Of a stretch of 64,000 bases of DNA, positions 8,279 through 17,370 are shown one piece after another. A program made the translations under genes and the position numbers. The stretch comes from an uncultured Fibrobacter sp. (GTDB lineage: Bacteria; Fibrobacterota; Fibrobacteria; Fibrobacterales; Fibrobacteraceae), in NCBI GenBank assembly GCA_946413655.1, contig CAMKLO010000006.1, positions 1 through 64,000 of the forward strand, given 5' to 3'. The notes below the pieces were generated by a model. It did no database searches. It had not been told where the DNA came from and was given only the letters and a program-made list of their open reading frames with translations. The number at the start of each line of letters is the position of its first letter. Position 1 is the first letter of the stretch.

Positions 8279-10519
8279 ATGAAAAAAACGGTCTTACTTA
8301 ACCTACTTTTTTTGCTTTTCTTGATTTCCTGCGGCAACGATTCAGGAAATTCCGCCGAAAATTCCGAAAAAATCATCAACACAACTATTTCAGGAATGGC
8401 GCAAGGCCCCTTTGAAAAAGGGGCGACGGTTTCTGTTTATGAACTTGATACGAACTTCCAGCAGACAGGGTACAATATCGAAACAAGCATCAAAAGCGAC
8501 AAGGGTGATTTTTCGGTTAAGTTAAGAGACTTTGAATCACAGTATATATTGTTTAAAGTAGAGGGTTATTACTTCAACATTTTCACCAACAAAAAAATAA
8601 AGGATAAATTAACTTTATACGCACTTACAGACTTGAGCGAACGGGACAAAGTAAACATAAACCTACTCACACACTTAGCCTACAACCGCACGCAGTATCT
8701 TGTCTCAGAAAAAAACGTACCCATAAAAAAAGCCAAAAAGCAAGCAGAAAATGAGGTTTTAAAAGCATTCGAGATTGAAGACGATTTCGATGACGCCGAA
8801 GACATAGACATCTTTGGAAAAGGCAAACAAAGTGCAGCATTGCTCGCCATATCGGTACTCATGCAAAGTCATCTCCTCGATGCAAGCCTGAACGACCGCT
8901 TGGCAGACTTTGCGTCAGATATTGAAAAAGATGGAACCTGGGACAATGAACAGATTAAAACAGAAATTGCCGATTGGGCAAGCCGTGTGAGCCTGAACTC
9001 AGGGTTCGACAAAGTCAAAGGTTATATAAAAAAATGGAACCAAACAGTTGATTTATCGGCATTTGAAAAATACGTGGAAAACTTTTGGCAACAAAATTAC
9101 AATCTTGGAGAATGCACCGATAAACGCAGTTATGAAGTCAAGGGTAACCGAAACAAACTAAGCAATTTTAGAGAAGAACATTTTATTTGCAAATCAAACA
9201 AGTGGGAAATGACCCCTACAGAAGAAAAATATCCATATCTGGATACTGCGAGCAATGACATCGCAAAAGATGGCGATGTCCGTTGGCCAAATTATGAAAA
9301 ATCAAAATGTGAAGTTTTTGACGACACGTCTTGGCGTAAAGGGAATAAAAGCGAATGCATATACGGCTTTGGAGGCTGCACAAAAAAACGCGAAAGCACA
9401 AAAATAAGAAAAAGGGAAGGGTATTATATTTGCCAAAACAAAGACTGGAAATGGCAGAACTTTGAAGATTTGAACATAGAAGACTCCATCCCAGAAATGC
9501 CAATCGATTGCGAATTGGATACTTTAGACTGGAAAGATACGACAGAAGGCGCCATCCGCAAAGGCAACATAACGGACATCATCTACATTTTTAACAACAA
9601 AAAATGGCGAATAGCAACACTCCCTGAAGCATCTCTTGGTGGGTGTAACGAAAAAACTGTAGGAAATTTTGGATACGCTGAAAAACGCCAAGGACAGGAT
9701 ATGATTGAACCAAGAGGTTACGAATGTGTAGTCCAAACCCATTCCGACGAATGCCCTAGTCCTGATTACGGTTCGGGCTATTACATTTGCGAAAAAAGTT
9801 ACGAAAATAAATATTATTGGGAAACCATAGAATATCGTAACTATAACAGCATATGCAACAATCCAAGTGATGATGCTAATAGCAAAAAAGTCAATGCTTA
9901 CTGGGGCAACTTTGCCCCAGCAAAGAAGAAGTGCGTAAATTGTAATCAGGAAAGTATTGATCATTTTGAAGATCAATGCAAAAAACGTTGCTACGCATCA
10001 GGGAGTATAGCCCATGCATCTGCATGCGCATTAGGCTTCGGCGGATGCACAAAAGACCTTTACGGTACACTCAAAGAAGGTCCCTCCATAAAAGTAGGAA
10101 CCGAAAACATATATGAGCGCTATGAAAAATACTATCAACTTTCATACTTAATTTCAATAGACAGCACACAAAAAAGAACATATATCTGCAGGTATCCTTA
10201 TTCTGAAGGTGAAGATTATTTTCCCACTCGATGGTATATCGCCTCGGATATCGACATCGAATTAGCCCCCAAACTTTGCGACGATTGGTGGAATAGCAAG
10301 GGTGTTCTCATTTCAGGAAAGAATGGCAACAAGTACGTTTGCGACGATGGCGGGTTTAGAATCGCTACCCAAGAGGAAATAGAAGAGGGAATTGCATGTA
10401 CAGAATACAACATGTACGATTTAGAGAAATGCGGCTCTGAACTAGAAAAACAAACAGGTATGACCTGTGCAGAATACATGCGCCTTGTGGAGAAATGCCG
10501 CGCCAAGCGGAAAGAATAA
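8279..10519 (+). CDS. Cys-rich lipoprotein, tandem paralog 5
   Basis: 746-residue lipoprotein closing the array. The signal peptide differs from the others (MKKTVLLNLLFLLFLISC, lipobox Cys18) although the domain after it is the same (SGMAQGPFEKGATVSVYELD). The middle third is almost that of paralog 3, with one uninterrupted 37-base identity around 5820/9960. The last 100 residues are almost those of paralog 2 (RWYIASDIDIELAPKLCD). This is the pattern expected from recombination among copies. No junction repeat lies upstream; the start sits three bases after the preceding stop, with a weak RBS (AGAAGCGAG). Function unknown. Confidence 0.85.
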   Translation: MKKTVLLNLLFLLFLISCGNDSGNSAENSEKIINTTISGMAQGPFEKGATVSVYELDTNFQQTGYNIETSIKSDKGDFSVKLRDFESQYILFKVEGYYFNIFTNKKIKDKLTLYALTDLSERDKVNINLLTHLAYNRTQYLVSEKNVPIKKAKKQAENEVLKAFEIEDDFDDAEDIDIFGKGKQSAALLAISVLMQSHLLDASLNDRLADFASDIEKDGTWDNEQIKTEIADWASRVSLNSGFDKVKGYIKKWNQTVDLSAFEKYVENFWQQNYNLGECTDKRSYEVKGNRNKLSNFREEHFICKSNKWEMTPTEEKYPYLDTASNDIAKDGDVRWPNYEKSKCEVFDDTSWRKGNKSECIYGFGGCTKKRESTKIRKREGYYICQNKDWKWQNFEDLNIEDSIPEMPIDCELDTLDWKDTTEGAIRKGNITDIIYIFNNKKWRIATLPEASLGGCNEKTVGNFGYAEKRQGQDMIEPRGYECVVQTHSDECPSPDYGSGYYICEKSYENKYYWETIEYRNYNSICNNPSDDANSKKVNAYWGNFAPAKKKCVNCNQESIDHFEDQCKKRCYASGSIAHASACALGFGGCTKDLYGTLKEGPSIKVGTENIYERYEKYYQLSYLISIDSTQKRTYICRYPYSEGEDYFPTRWYIASDIDIELAPKLCDDWWNSKGVLISGKNGNKYVCDDGGFRIATQEEIEEGIACTEYNMYDLEKCGSELEKQTGMTCAEYMRLVEKCRAKRKE

Positions 10520-10641
10520 GTCTAAACGCAATCATTACAGAAAAACAGGTAAAAAATTGTCATTGCGCAGAATATGCATCATTTCGAATCCTTTATTTTT
10601 CTAACTTAATATGGAAAATTTGAATTTCGAAGGTATATGAC

Positions 10642-12738
10642 ATGGCAGCGTCCAAGAAAAAAGAAGAAACCGACCTTTTTGACTTATTGAAAGACCTGGT
10701 CAAGAACTGGCGAATCATGTTTCCATGCATTTTCCTTGCAGGAATCATCGGCGTATTCGTCGCCCTTTGGATTCGCCCCATATACCAGGTAGATGCTCTG
10801 CTCCAAATCGAATCCAAGAGCAACAAGAGCGTAGGCATGATGGGCGGCCTCCCAAGCCTATTTGCCACGTCAAGCCCTGCCGAAACGGAAATCGAGCTTA
10901 TCAAGAGCAGGCACATCATCGGCGAAGCCGTCGAGAAGATGCACTTGCAATACAAGGCCACTCCTGTAAATGGGCTTGACCGTCTGTTGCATCGCGAAGG
11001 CCGTATGGAGCTTAGCCTATACGAAGTACCATGGGAGAACATACCTGCAACCGAGAAAATAGTTCCTTGGATTGCCGAAGCCGTCGATAGCACCTCATTC
11101 AACTTGTACGACCACAACAAAAAAGTTGTCCTCTCGGGAAGTGTCGGCACTACATACCATTTCCCGTATGCAGGCGACACAGCTCTTTTCTGCGTCCACC
11201 ACATGGAAGCCGAACCTGGGCAGAAATTCGAGCTTCTTAAACTGAACCGCCTTGACGCTATCGCCGCATTCAAGAACGCATTCAACATCAAGGAAAAAGG
11301 GAAAAAGACCGGCATTTTGGAATTCAGCTACAAGGACATCTACCCAGATCGTGCGACACTGATTCTAAACGAAATTGCCACAACGTATTTGCGTCAAAAT
11401 GTGGAACAGCGCAATGCCGAAGCGCAAAAAACTTTGGAATTTTTGGAGAAACAGCTACCCGACGTCAAAGCGCAGATGGACAGTTCCCTCCTCAAGTTCA
11501 ACACCTACCGCAACAAGGTCGGTTCTGTCGATATCGGTGCGGAAACTCAAATCATCTTGGAAAAGCGCAACGTCTTGCAGCAAAAGTTGCTCGATCTGCA
11601 ACAAAAGAAACAAAGCGCAATCCGGTTGTTCCAGCCGGAGCACCCGACTATCAAGACTCTCGAAGAACAGGAAAACAACCTGAAGCGAGAGCTCGCCAAC
11701 AACACGGCAGCGACCAAGAAGCTCCCGAACACGCAGCAGGAAGTGTTGAAGCTGACAAACGAAGTGGATATGAGCAAACACATGTACACGACGATGCTCA
11801 ACAACATCCAGCAGCTGAAACTCGTGTCCGCTGGCGAAGTGGGCTCCGTGCGTATCATCGACTTTGCCGAAGAAACGACCCAGCCGGTTAAACCAAAAAA
11901 ATTGCTCATTATCTTCGCGGCGCTTTTCATGGGTTTGCTTCTCGGATCAACTATCATAACGCTCCGCAGCAAGTTCAGCAACGGCGTACGAGATGCAAGT
12001 TTCATCGAACGCGAAACGGGATTCAGCGTCTATGCCAAGGTCCCGAAGGGCAATCCCAACGGCACCAAGGGCACTCGCCCCCTTGCCGTGGTCGAACCCG
12101 ACGATGTCGCTGTCGAATCGCTCCGCGCCTTGCGCAGTTCGCTGGAATTCAGCATGGAAGAAGGTTCCAACCCGACAATCGGCATCAGCGGTCTCATCCC
12201 TGGTGTGGGCAAGAGCTTTATCTCCGTAAACCTCGCTGCCCTTTACGCCGGCCTCGGCAAAAAGGTTTTGCTTATCGACGCCGACCTCCGCAAGGGCCGT
12301 CTGCACAAGGAATTCGGTATCAAGCGCGGTAAGGGCCTTTCGCAAGTTCTCTTGAACGAAGTATCCGTAGAAGACGTAATCAAATCGACCGAAGTCGAGA
12401 ACTTGTTCATTATGCAATGCGGAATGGTGCCGCCGAACCCGTCCGAACTGCTCGGTTCCAAGCACTACGCAGCAATGATTAGCGAGTTGGAAAAGATATA
12501 TGACCTCATCATCGTCGATACGCCGCCTATCATGCTCGTGACAGACGCAGCACTCGCTTGCCGTGTCGCATCCCAGATTGTCATGGTCATCGAATACAAC
12601 AAGCACAGCATCGATGCTATCAAGGACGGAATGAACCAGCTTTTGAAGGGCAATACAACCGCCCATGCAAGCGTTGTCATCAACAAGTATGTGCACAGCC
12701 ACAGCGATGGCTACGGTTATAAATACGGGAAGTACTAA
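10642..12738 (+). CDS. wzc: Polysaccharide co-polymerase / bacterial tyrosine kinase (Wzc type)
   Basis: 698-residue inner-membrane protein that, in this family, controls chain length and export of capsule or exopolysaccharide with the Wzx/Wzy machinery. N-terminal Wzz domain with first membrane helix at about 27-45; long coiled periplasmic region about 240-380; second helix at about 413-432; cytoplasmic BY-kinase domain from about 460. Visible kinase motifs are Walker A (PGVGKSF, about 521), Walker A' (VLLIDADLRKGR, about 546) and Walker B (IIVDTPP, about 622). The tail has a tyrosine cluster (Y691, Y693, Y695, Y698), the usual autophosphorylation site. The start is supported by GAAGG upstream. 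The 122 bases before it hold a change from the AT-rich lipoprotein array to higher-GC glycan genes but no clear terminator. No separate phosphatase (Wzb) or outer-membrane Wza is seen here. Confidence 0.92.
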   Translation: MAASKKKEETDLFDLLKDLVKNWRIMFPCIFLAGIIGVFVALWIRPIYQVDALLQIESKSNKSVGMMGGLPSLFATSSPAETEIELIKSRHIIGEAVEKMHLQYKATPVNGLDRLLHREGRMELSLYEVPWENIPATEKIVPWIAEAVDSTSFNLYDHNKKVVLSGSVGTTYHFPYAGDTALFCVHHMEAEPGQKFELLKLNRLDAIAAFKNAFNIKEKGKKTGILEFSYKDIYPDRATLILNEIATTYLRQNVEQRNAEAQKTLEFLEKQLPDVKAQMDSSLLKFNTYRNKVGSVDIGAETQIILEKRNVLQQKLLDLQQKKQSAIRLFQPEHPTIKTLEEQENNLKRELANNTAATKKLPNTQQEVLKLTNEVDMSKHMYTTMLNNIQQLKLVSAGEVGSVRIIDFAEETTQPVKPKKLLIIFAALFMGLLLGSTIITLRSKFSNGVRDASFIERETGFSVYAKVPKGNPNGTKGTRPLAVVEPDDVAVESLRALRSSLEFSMEEGSNPTIGISGLIPGVGKSFISVNLAALYAGLGKKVLLIDADLRKGRLHKEFGIKRGKGLSQVLLNEVSVEDVIKSTEVENLFIMQCGMVPPNPSELLGSKHYAAMISELEKIYDLIIVDTPPIMLVTDAALACRVASQIVMVIEYNKHSIDAIKDGMNQLLKGNTTAHASVVINKYVHSHSDGYGYKYGKY

Positions 12739-12755
12739 ACAGCCTTGTTAGCAAT

Positions 12756-14207
12756 ATGCCATCCAAAGCATCCATAATCTCGTCGCTGATATGGAAATTC
12801 ATGGAGCGTATGGGAATTCAGGGGACACAGTTTGTTGTCTCCATAGTTCTCGCGCGGCTTCTCGCCCCGGATGATTTCGGACTAATCGCACTTGTGATGG
12901 CGGTAATTGCCATTGCGAACGTTTTTGTACAAAGCGGACTCGGCACAGCCTTAATTCAAAAAAAAGACGCTGACGAAACGGATTTTTCCTCTGTATTTTA
13001 TGCAAGCCTCCTGCTTGCCACAATCGTCTATGCACTGATTTTCTTCACAGCACCGCTAATAGCCGATTTCTACGACAAACCTACGCTCATCCCCGTCATC
13101 CGTGTTTTGACGCTAACCCTGTTTATCGGCGTTTTCAATTCCATACAGTACGCCTTTGTCGCACGCCAAATGATGTTCAAGAAGCTCTTTTTCAGGAGCA
13201 TCGGGTCGATGATTCCATCGAGCATTATCGGCATCGTGATGGCATTCACAGGATTTGGCGTGTGGGCCCTTGTCGCACAGCAACTTTCGAATACCTTTCT
13301 CGCCGTAGTAATCATGTGGTTCGTCGTTCCGTGGCGTCCGCAATTAAAATTCTCTTTTGAAAGACTGAACAAACTTTTTTCATTTGGATGGAAACTTCTC
13401 TTTTCGTCGGTGATTGACACGGTCTATTCACAAATACAAAGCATCGTTATCGGAAAGATGTTCTCGCCCGCAAGCCTCGCTTTTTTCGACCGAGGAAGCC
13501 ACTTCCCCTACATTGTCGTAAACAACATCAACAATTCAATCCAGGCTGTCATGTTGCCCTCGCTTTCTGCACACCAAGATGACAAGCCCCAAGTGAAGAA
13601 GATGGTACGGCGAGCCATCGTGACTAGCTCATTCTTGATCATCCCGATGATGGCAGGCCTTGCTGCCGCAGCAGAACCCATCGTAAAAATCCTATTAGGG
13701 GATAAATGGCTCCCCAGCGTTCCCTTCGTCCAGATATTCTGTTTCATCTACGCCTTTTATCCAATCCATACGTCTAATTTATCTGCAATCAATGCCTTAG
13801 GACGCAGCGATATTTTTCTAAAACTCGAAATCATCAAAAAAATTTTCGGGATATCCATTCTTGTCGCAAGTATTCTCTATTTCAGGTCGCCTATCGGTAT
13901 CGCCTACGGTGTCGCCGTAAATACAATCATCGCCTCATTCATCAATGCCAGCCCGAACAAAAAGCTGCTCCATTACAGTTACCTTGAACAAATCAGCGAT
14001 ATCGCGCCATCGGCCATTTTAGCCTGCGCCATGGCCCTTGTCATTATTACAGTGAACCAACTGCAATTGAATATTTATTTGACTCTAGTTTTGCAGATTT
14101 TAACCGGAGCATTATTCTACTTCGGACTCGCCAAATTACTACATTTTGAAAGTTTAGAATACCTGATAAAGACAATCGCCGATTTCAGGAGAAGACATGC
14201 AAAATAA
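12756..14207 (+). CDS. Polysaccharide flippase, Wzx/WzxC type (MOP superfamily)
   Basis: 483 residues, almost entirely hydrophobic helices (about 12-14), with the N-terminal signature of the family (GTQFVVSIVLARLLAPDDFGLIAL) and a central cytoplasmic loop (about 200-215). Members flip undecaprenyl-linked repeat units to the periplasm. It lies 17 bases after wzc and overlaps the next gene by 11 bases, so it is in one transcription unit with both. The presence of this flippase with a Wzy-like polymerase at 30922 indicates a Wzx/Wzy-dependent pathway rather than an ABC exporter. Substrate cannot be read from the sequence. Confidence 0.9.
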   Translation: MPSKASIISSLIWKFMERMGIQGTQFVVSIVLARLLAPDDFGLIALVMAVIAIANVFVQSGLGTALIQKKDADETDFSSVFYASLLLATIVYALIFFTAPLIADFYDKPTLIPVIRVLTLTLFIGVFNSIQYAFVARQMMFKKLFFRSIGSMIPSSIIGIVMAFTGFGVWALVAQQLSNTFLAVVIMWFVVPWRPQLKFSFERLNKLFSFGWKLLFSSVIDTVYSQIQSIVIGKMFSPASLAFFDRGSHFPYIVVNNINNSIQAVMLPSLSAHQDDKPQVKKMVRRAIVTSSFLIIPMMAGLAAAAEPIVKILLGDKWLPSVPFVQIFCFIYAFYPIHTSNLSAINALGRSDIFLKLEIIKKIFGISILVASILYFRSPIGIAYGVAVNTIIASFINASPNKKLLHYSYLEQISDIAPSAILACAMALVIITVNQLQLNIYLTLVLQILTGALFYFGLAKLLHFESLEYLIKTIADFRRRHAK

Positions 14208-15309
14208 AGAAATTACCGTTACATCGCCGCTGTTTCCATCGTTAGACGACTTTATCCCGATGCTCAAGGACATCTGGGACCGCAAATGGCTCACAAACAA
14301 CGGGCATTATCACAAGGAACTTGAAAAGGCTCTCGCCGAATATTTGGGCGTGGAATACCTAAGTTTATTCACAAACGGGACTTTACCTCTCATTACGGCA
14401 CTCCAGGCCATGCGCATTACCGGCGAAGTCATCACAACGCCGTACAGTTTTGTCGCAACGACTCATTCCATTTGGTGGAACGGACTCAAGCCCGTTTTTG
14501 TCGATGTTGACGAAGAAACGGGAAACATCAATCCTGAAAAAATCGAAGCAGCCATCACTCCGCATACGACGGCCATCATGCCTGTCCATGTGTATGGAAC
14601 TCCCTGCAACACAAAGCGCATCCAGGAAATTGCCGACATTTACGGTCTCAAAATCATTTACGATGCGGCACACGCATTCGGCGTAAAAATCAACGGTGAA
14701 TCTGTACTCAATGCCGGCGACATGAGTACACTCAGTTTCCATGCGACGAAAGTCTATAACACCATCGAAGGCGGAGCATTAGTTTGTCACGACGCAGCCA
14801 CCAAGAAACGCATTGACTATCTCAAGAATTTCGGTTTTGCTGGTGAAACAACGGTCGTCGCTCCCGGCATCAACAGCAAAATGGACGAAATCCGTGCCGC
14901 ATACGGTCTCCTGAATTTGAAGCAAGTCGATAAAGCCATCGCAAGCCGCAAGGTCGTCGCCGAACGCTACCGCGAAGCGTTCAAAGATATTCCCGGCATC
15001 CGCATGCTCAAAGATATCGAAGGCGTTCGTCACAACTACGCTTACTTCCCCATTTTCATAAGCGAAGAATACGGCATGAGCCGAGATGCGCTCTATGAAA
15101 AGCTCAAGGAATACAATATCTACGGACGCCGTTACTTCTACCCGCTCATCAGCACGTTCAGCGCCTACAAGGGCTTGGAATCGGCAAATCCGTCGAACCT
15201 CCCTGTAGCCCACAAACTTGCCGACCAGGTACTTTGTCTGCCGATGTTTGCCGACTTGGACGATGAAGGTGTCAACCGAGTCATAAATGTTATCGTCAAT
15301 CGAAAATAA
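14197..15309 (+). CDS. DegT/DnrJ/EryC1/StrS family PLP sugar aminotransferase
   Basis: 370 residues. Members convert nucleotide-linked keto sugars to amino sugars. The PLP lysine is K185 in SFHATKVYNTIEGGA, a form of the motif typical of sugar aminotransferases; the PLP-phosphate and aspartate regions are at TNGTLPL (about 65) and IIYDAAHAFG (about 155). RBS CAGGAGAAG precedes the ATG, which lies inside the end of the flippase gene (11-base overlap). It probably makes an amino-dideoxy sugar for the glycan. It is not a convincing 2-aminoethylphosphonate transaminase, since known enzymes for that step belong to other PLP classes, so I would not use it to complete the phosphonate pathway without a test. 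Confidence 0.88.
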   Translation: MQNKEITVTSPLFPSLDDFIPMLKDIWDRKWLTNNGHYHKELEKALAEYLGVEYLSLFTNGTLPLITALQAMRITGEVITTPYSFVATTHSIWWNGLKPVFVDVDEETGNINPEKIEAAITPHTTAIMPVHVYGTPCNTKRIQEIADIYGLKIIYDAAHAFGVKINGESVLNAGDMSTLSFHATKVYNTIEGGALVCHDAATKKRIDYLKNFGFAGETTVVAPGINSKMDEIRAAYGLLNLKQVDKAIASRKVVAERYREAFKDIPGIRMLKDIEGVRHNYAYFPIFISEEYGMSRDALYEKLKEYNIYGRRYFYPLISTFSAYKGLESANPSNLPVAHKLADQVLCLPMFADLDDEGVNRVINVIVNRK

Positions 15310-15321
15310 ATTCGAGCATCT

Positions 15322-16614
15322 ATGAAGAAGAATATTCTTGTATTCCCCTGCGGTTCAGAAATAGCGCTCGAAGTGTATCGTGCAGTCAATCATTCGACAC
15401 ACTTCAATCTTATTGGCGCAAACTCCATAGACGACCACGGTCAATTTGTATTCGAAAACTACATCGGCGGCTTGCCCTTCATTACGGCCCCGGACTTTCT
15501 TGAAAAATTTGGGCAGGTCATTCGCGAAAACAACATCGACGCTGTCTATCCGGCAATGGATTCCGTCATCGAACTTTTAAAGAACAACGAAGATTTGTTG
15601 GGATGCAAAGTAGTCTCCTCCCCCATAGAGACAACGCAAATCTGCCTTTCAAAATCCAGGACGTACAAAGTCCTCGAGAATATCGTAAAAGTCCCTAAAA
15701 CATACACTGCCAATGAACTTGTCAAAGCAGGTGGACCGTTCCCCGTTTTTGCTAAACCCGATATCGGTTACGGTTCCCGCGGCGCAAAGAAAATTTCAAG
15801 CGTCGAAGACCTCAAGGCACACTTGGCCCTGTACCCGTCATGCATCCTTTCGGAATTTTTACCGGGCAAGGAATACACCGTCGATTGCTTTACAAACAGC
15901 AACGGGAAATTGCTTTTTGCTGCAGCACGCGAACGTTGCCGCATCATGAACGGAATCAGCGTCAACACGAAGCCTGTCAAGGAAAATGCCGAAGAGTTCA
16001 TGGATTTCGCACAAAAGATAAACGAAACCATAAAATTCCAAGGAGCTTGGTTTTACCAAGTCAAACGCGATGCAAACGGCAGCCTTACGCTTCTCGAAAT
16101 TGCAAGCCGTTTCGGCGGGTCTTCTTCGTTGTTCCGCGCACAGGGTATCAACTTTGCGCTGATGTCGCTATTCGATGCATTCGACATTCCCGTATCCATA
16201 CTCCGCAATGGCTACGACGTCGTCATGGACCGTGCGCTTGACAACAAGTACAAACTGGACTTGAAATACAGCGAAGTCTTTATCGATTTTGACGACTGTA
16301 TTTATCTCGAAAAGAAATTCGTAAACGACGCCATGATGGCGTTCCTTTACCGGTGCGTAAACAAAGGAATCAAAGTTACTTTGCTTTCCCGTCATGACGA
16401 CGAAAAACTTGGCAAGTTGGACGAACTTTTGGACAAATTGCGTATCCGTCAGGTATTCGACCGCATCATCCATCTTAATCCGAGCCAGAAAAAAATCGAT
16501 TCCATCGACAACACGGATTCCATTTTCATTGACGACTCTTTCGCAGAACGCAAAGCCGTCGCAGACAAATTTAACATACCCGTTTTTAGTCTAGACATGA
16601 TTGAGGCCCTTTAA
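15322..16614 (+). CDS. ATP-grasp ligase fused to a C-terminal HAD-like domain
   Basis: 430 residues. Residues about 80-300 form an ATP-grasp fold: nucleotide-binding lysine and Gly loop in FAKPDIGYGSRGAKK (about 139-153), acidic/metal region LLEIASRFGGSSS (about 257). Residues about 315-430 form a HAD-like domain with motif I FIDFDDCIYL (about 319) and motif IV FIDDSFAERKA (about 397). ATP-grasp enzymes join a carboxylate to an amine or thiol through an acyl phosphate; HAD domains usually hydrolyse phosphate esters. Its place between a sugar aminotransferase and LicD genes suggests an amide-forming or ligand-preparing step in glycan decoration (inference). The stop codon overlaps the next start by one base (TAATG), implying translational coupling. 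Confidence 0.82.
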   Translation: MKKNILVFPCGSEIALEVYRAVNHSTHFNLIGANSIDDHGQFVFENYIGGLPFITAPDFLEKFGQVIRENNIDAVYPAMDSVIELLKNNEDLLGCKVVSSPIETTQICLSKSRTYKVLENIVKVPKTYTANELVKAGGPFPVFAKPDIGYGSRGAKKISSVEDLKAHLALYPSCILSEFLPGKEYTVDCFTNSNGKLLFAAARERCRIMNGISVNTKPVKENAEEFMDFAQKINETIKFQGAWFYQVKRDANGSLTLLEIASRFGGSSSLFRAQGINFALMSLFDAFDIPVSILRNGYDVVMDRALDNKYKLDLKYSEVFIDFDDCIYLEKKFVNDAMMAFLYRCVNKGIKVTLLSRHDDEKLGKLDELLDKLRIRQVFDRIIHLNPSQKKIDSIDNTDSIFIDDSFAERKAVADKFNIPVFSLDMIEAL

Positions 16615-17357
16615 TGGAAACGCCCTTCGACATCAAACGCGCGCAGGCGCGCCTTTTAGAAATGGCAAAAGCAACAGCAGCCATTCTTGAAAAGCACGAC
16701 ATTCCCTACCAAATTGCATTCGGCACGTTACTTGGAGCCGTAAGGCACGGAGGGTTCATTCCGTGGGATGACGATTTTGACTTTTTACTTTTCAACGATT
16801 CTTACGACAAGGCAACGGAAGTATTGCTGAAGGAGCTCCCCGCCGATATGCTCCTCGAAAACGAAAAGACCGAGCCCAAGTATTTCCACGGTTGGGCTCA
16901 TGTCAAAGATTTGAAAAGCGAATGTGACTGCGCTCTTTTCCCGCAAGATGCGGCCTACGCACACCACGGTTTAAGTGTAGATTTGTACAAGCTCACAAAA
17001 ATCAAGGAAAAGGATTACATTCAATACCGACTTGATGAAGCTCTTACCTACATCGATCGCCGCCTCAAGCAAGGGCTCATGACCGAAGAAGAATACAAGA
17101 ATAAAAAGGAATCTTTCTCAAACTTGTTCAAGCCGGACGGGAACACATCTGAAAAGGAAATTTTAGCCTACCCGTTTACATATGGCAAACAAGAAATCGA
17201 CGATGTTTTTCCGTTGAAAAAATACAAATTCGAGGATACGGAATTTTTAGGTCCGAACAATTATGATCCATTGCTCGCTTCTGAATATCGCGACTATATG
17301 TCGCTCCCGCCCGAAGAAGATCGAAAGCCACATTATACATCCATTAAATATTTTTAA
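16614..17357 (+). CDS. LicD-family phosphotransferase 1
   Basis: 247 residues. LicD proteins transfer phosphocholine or related phospho-substituents from a CDP/CMP-activated donor to a sugar. The signature is clear: GTLLGAVRHGGFIPWDDDFD at about residues 41-60, the nucleotidyltransferase-like metal site. Three consecutive LicD genes start here. The second acidic part of this copy reads DFDFLLF, where the other two read DIDIAMA and DIDVAMP, so it may differ in acceptor or activity. One-base overlap with the ATP-grasp gene. Confidence 0.88.
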   Translation: METPFDIKRAQARLLEMAKATAAILEKHDIPYQIAFGTLLGAVRHGGFIPWDDDFDFLLFNDSYDKATEVLLKELPADMLLENEKTEPKYFHGWAHVKDLKSECDCALFPQDAAYAHHGLSVDLYKLTKIKEKDYIQYRLDEALTYIDRRLKQGLMTEEEYKNKKESFSNLFKPDGNTSEKEILAYPFTYGKQEIDDVFPLKKYKFEDTEFLGPNNYDPLLASEYRDYMSLPPEEDRKPHYTSIKYF

Positions 17358-17370
17358 GGAGGGCATATAA

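Noticed and set aside
1688..10519. FISUMP (Fibrobacter major paralogous domain) in the tandem lipoproteins
   Set aside because: The characteristic DGQTYKTVKIG-type segment is not present; the modules here are shorter and Cys-based.
14197..15309. 2-aminoethylphosphonate transaminase assignment for the DegT aminotransferase
   Set aside because: The PLP motif SFHATKVYNTIEGG is that of sugar aminotransferases, and the gene is in the glycan operon rather than the phosphonate operon.
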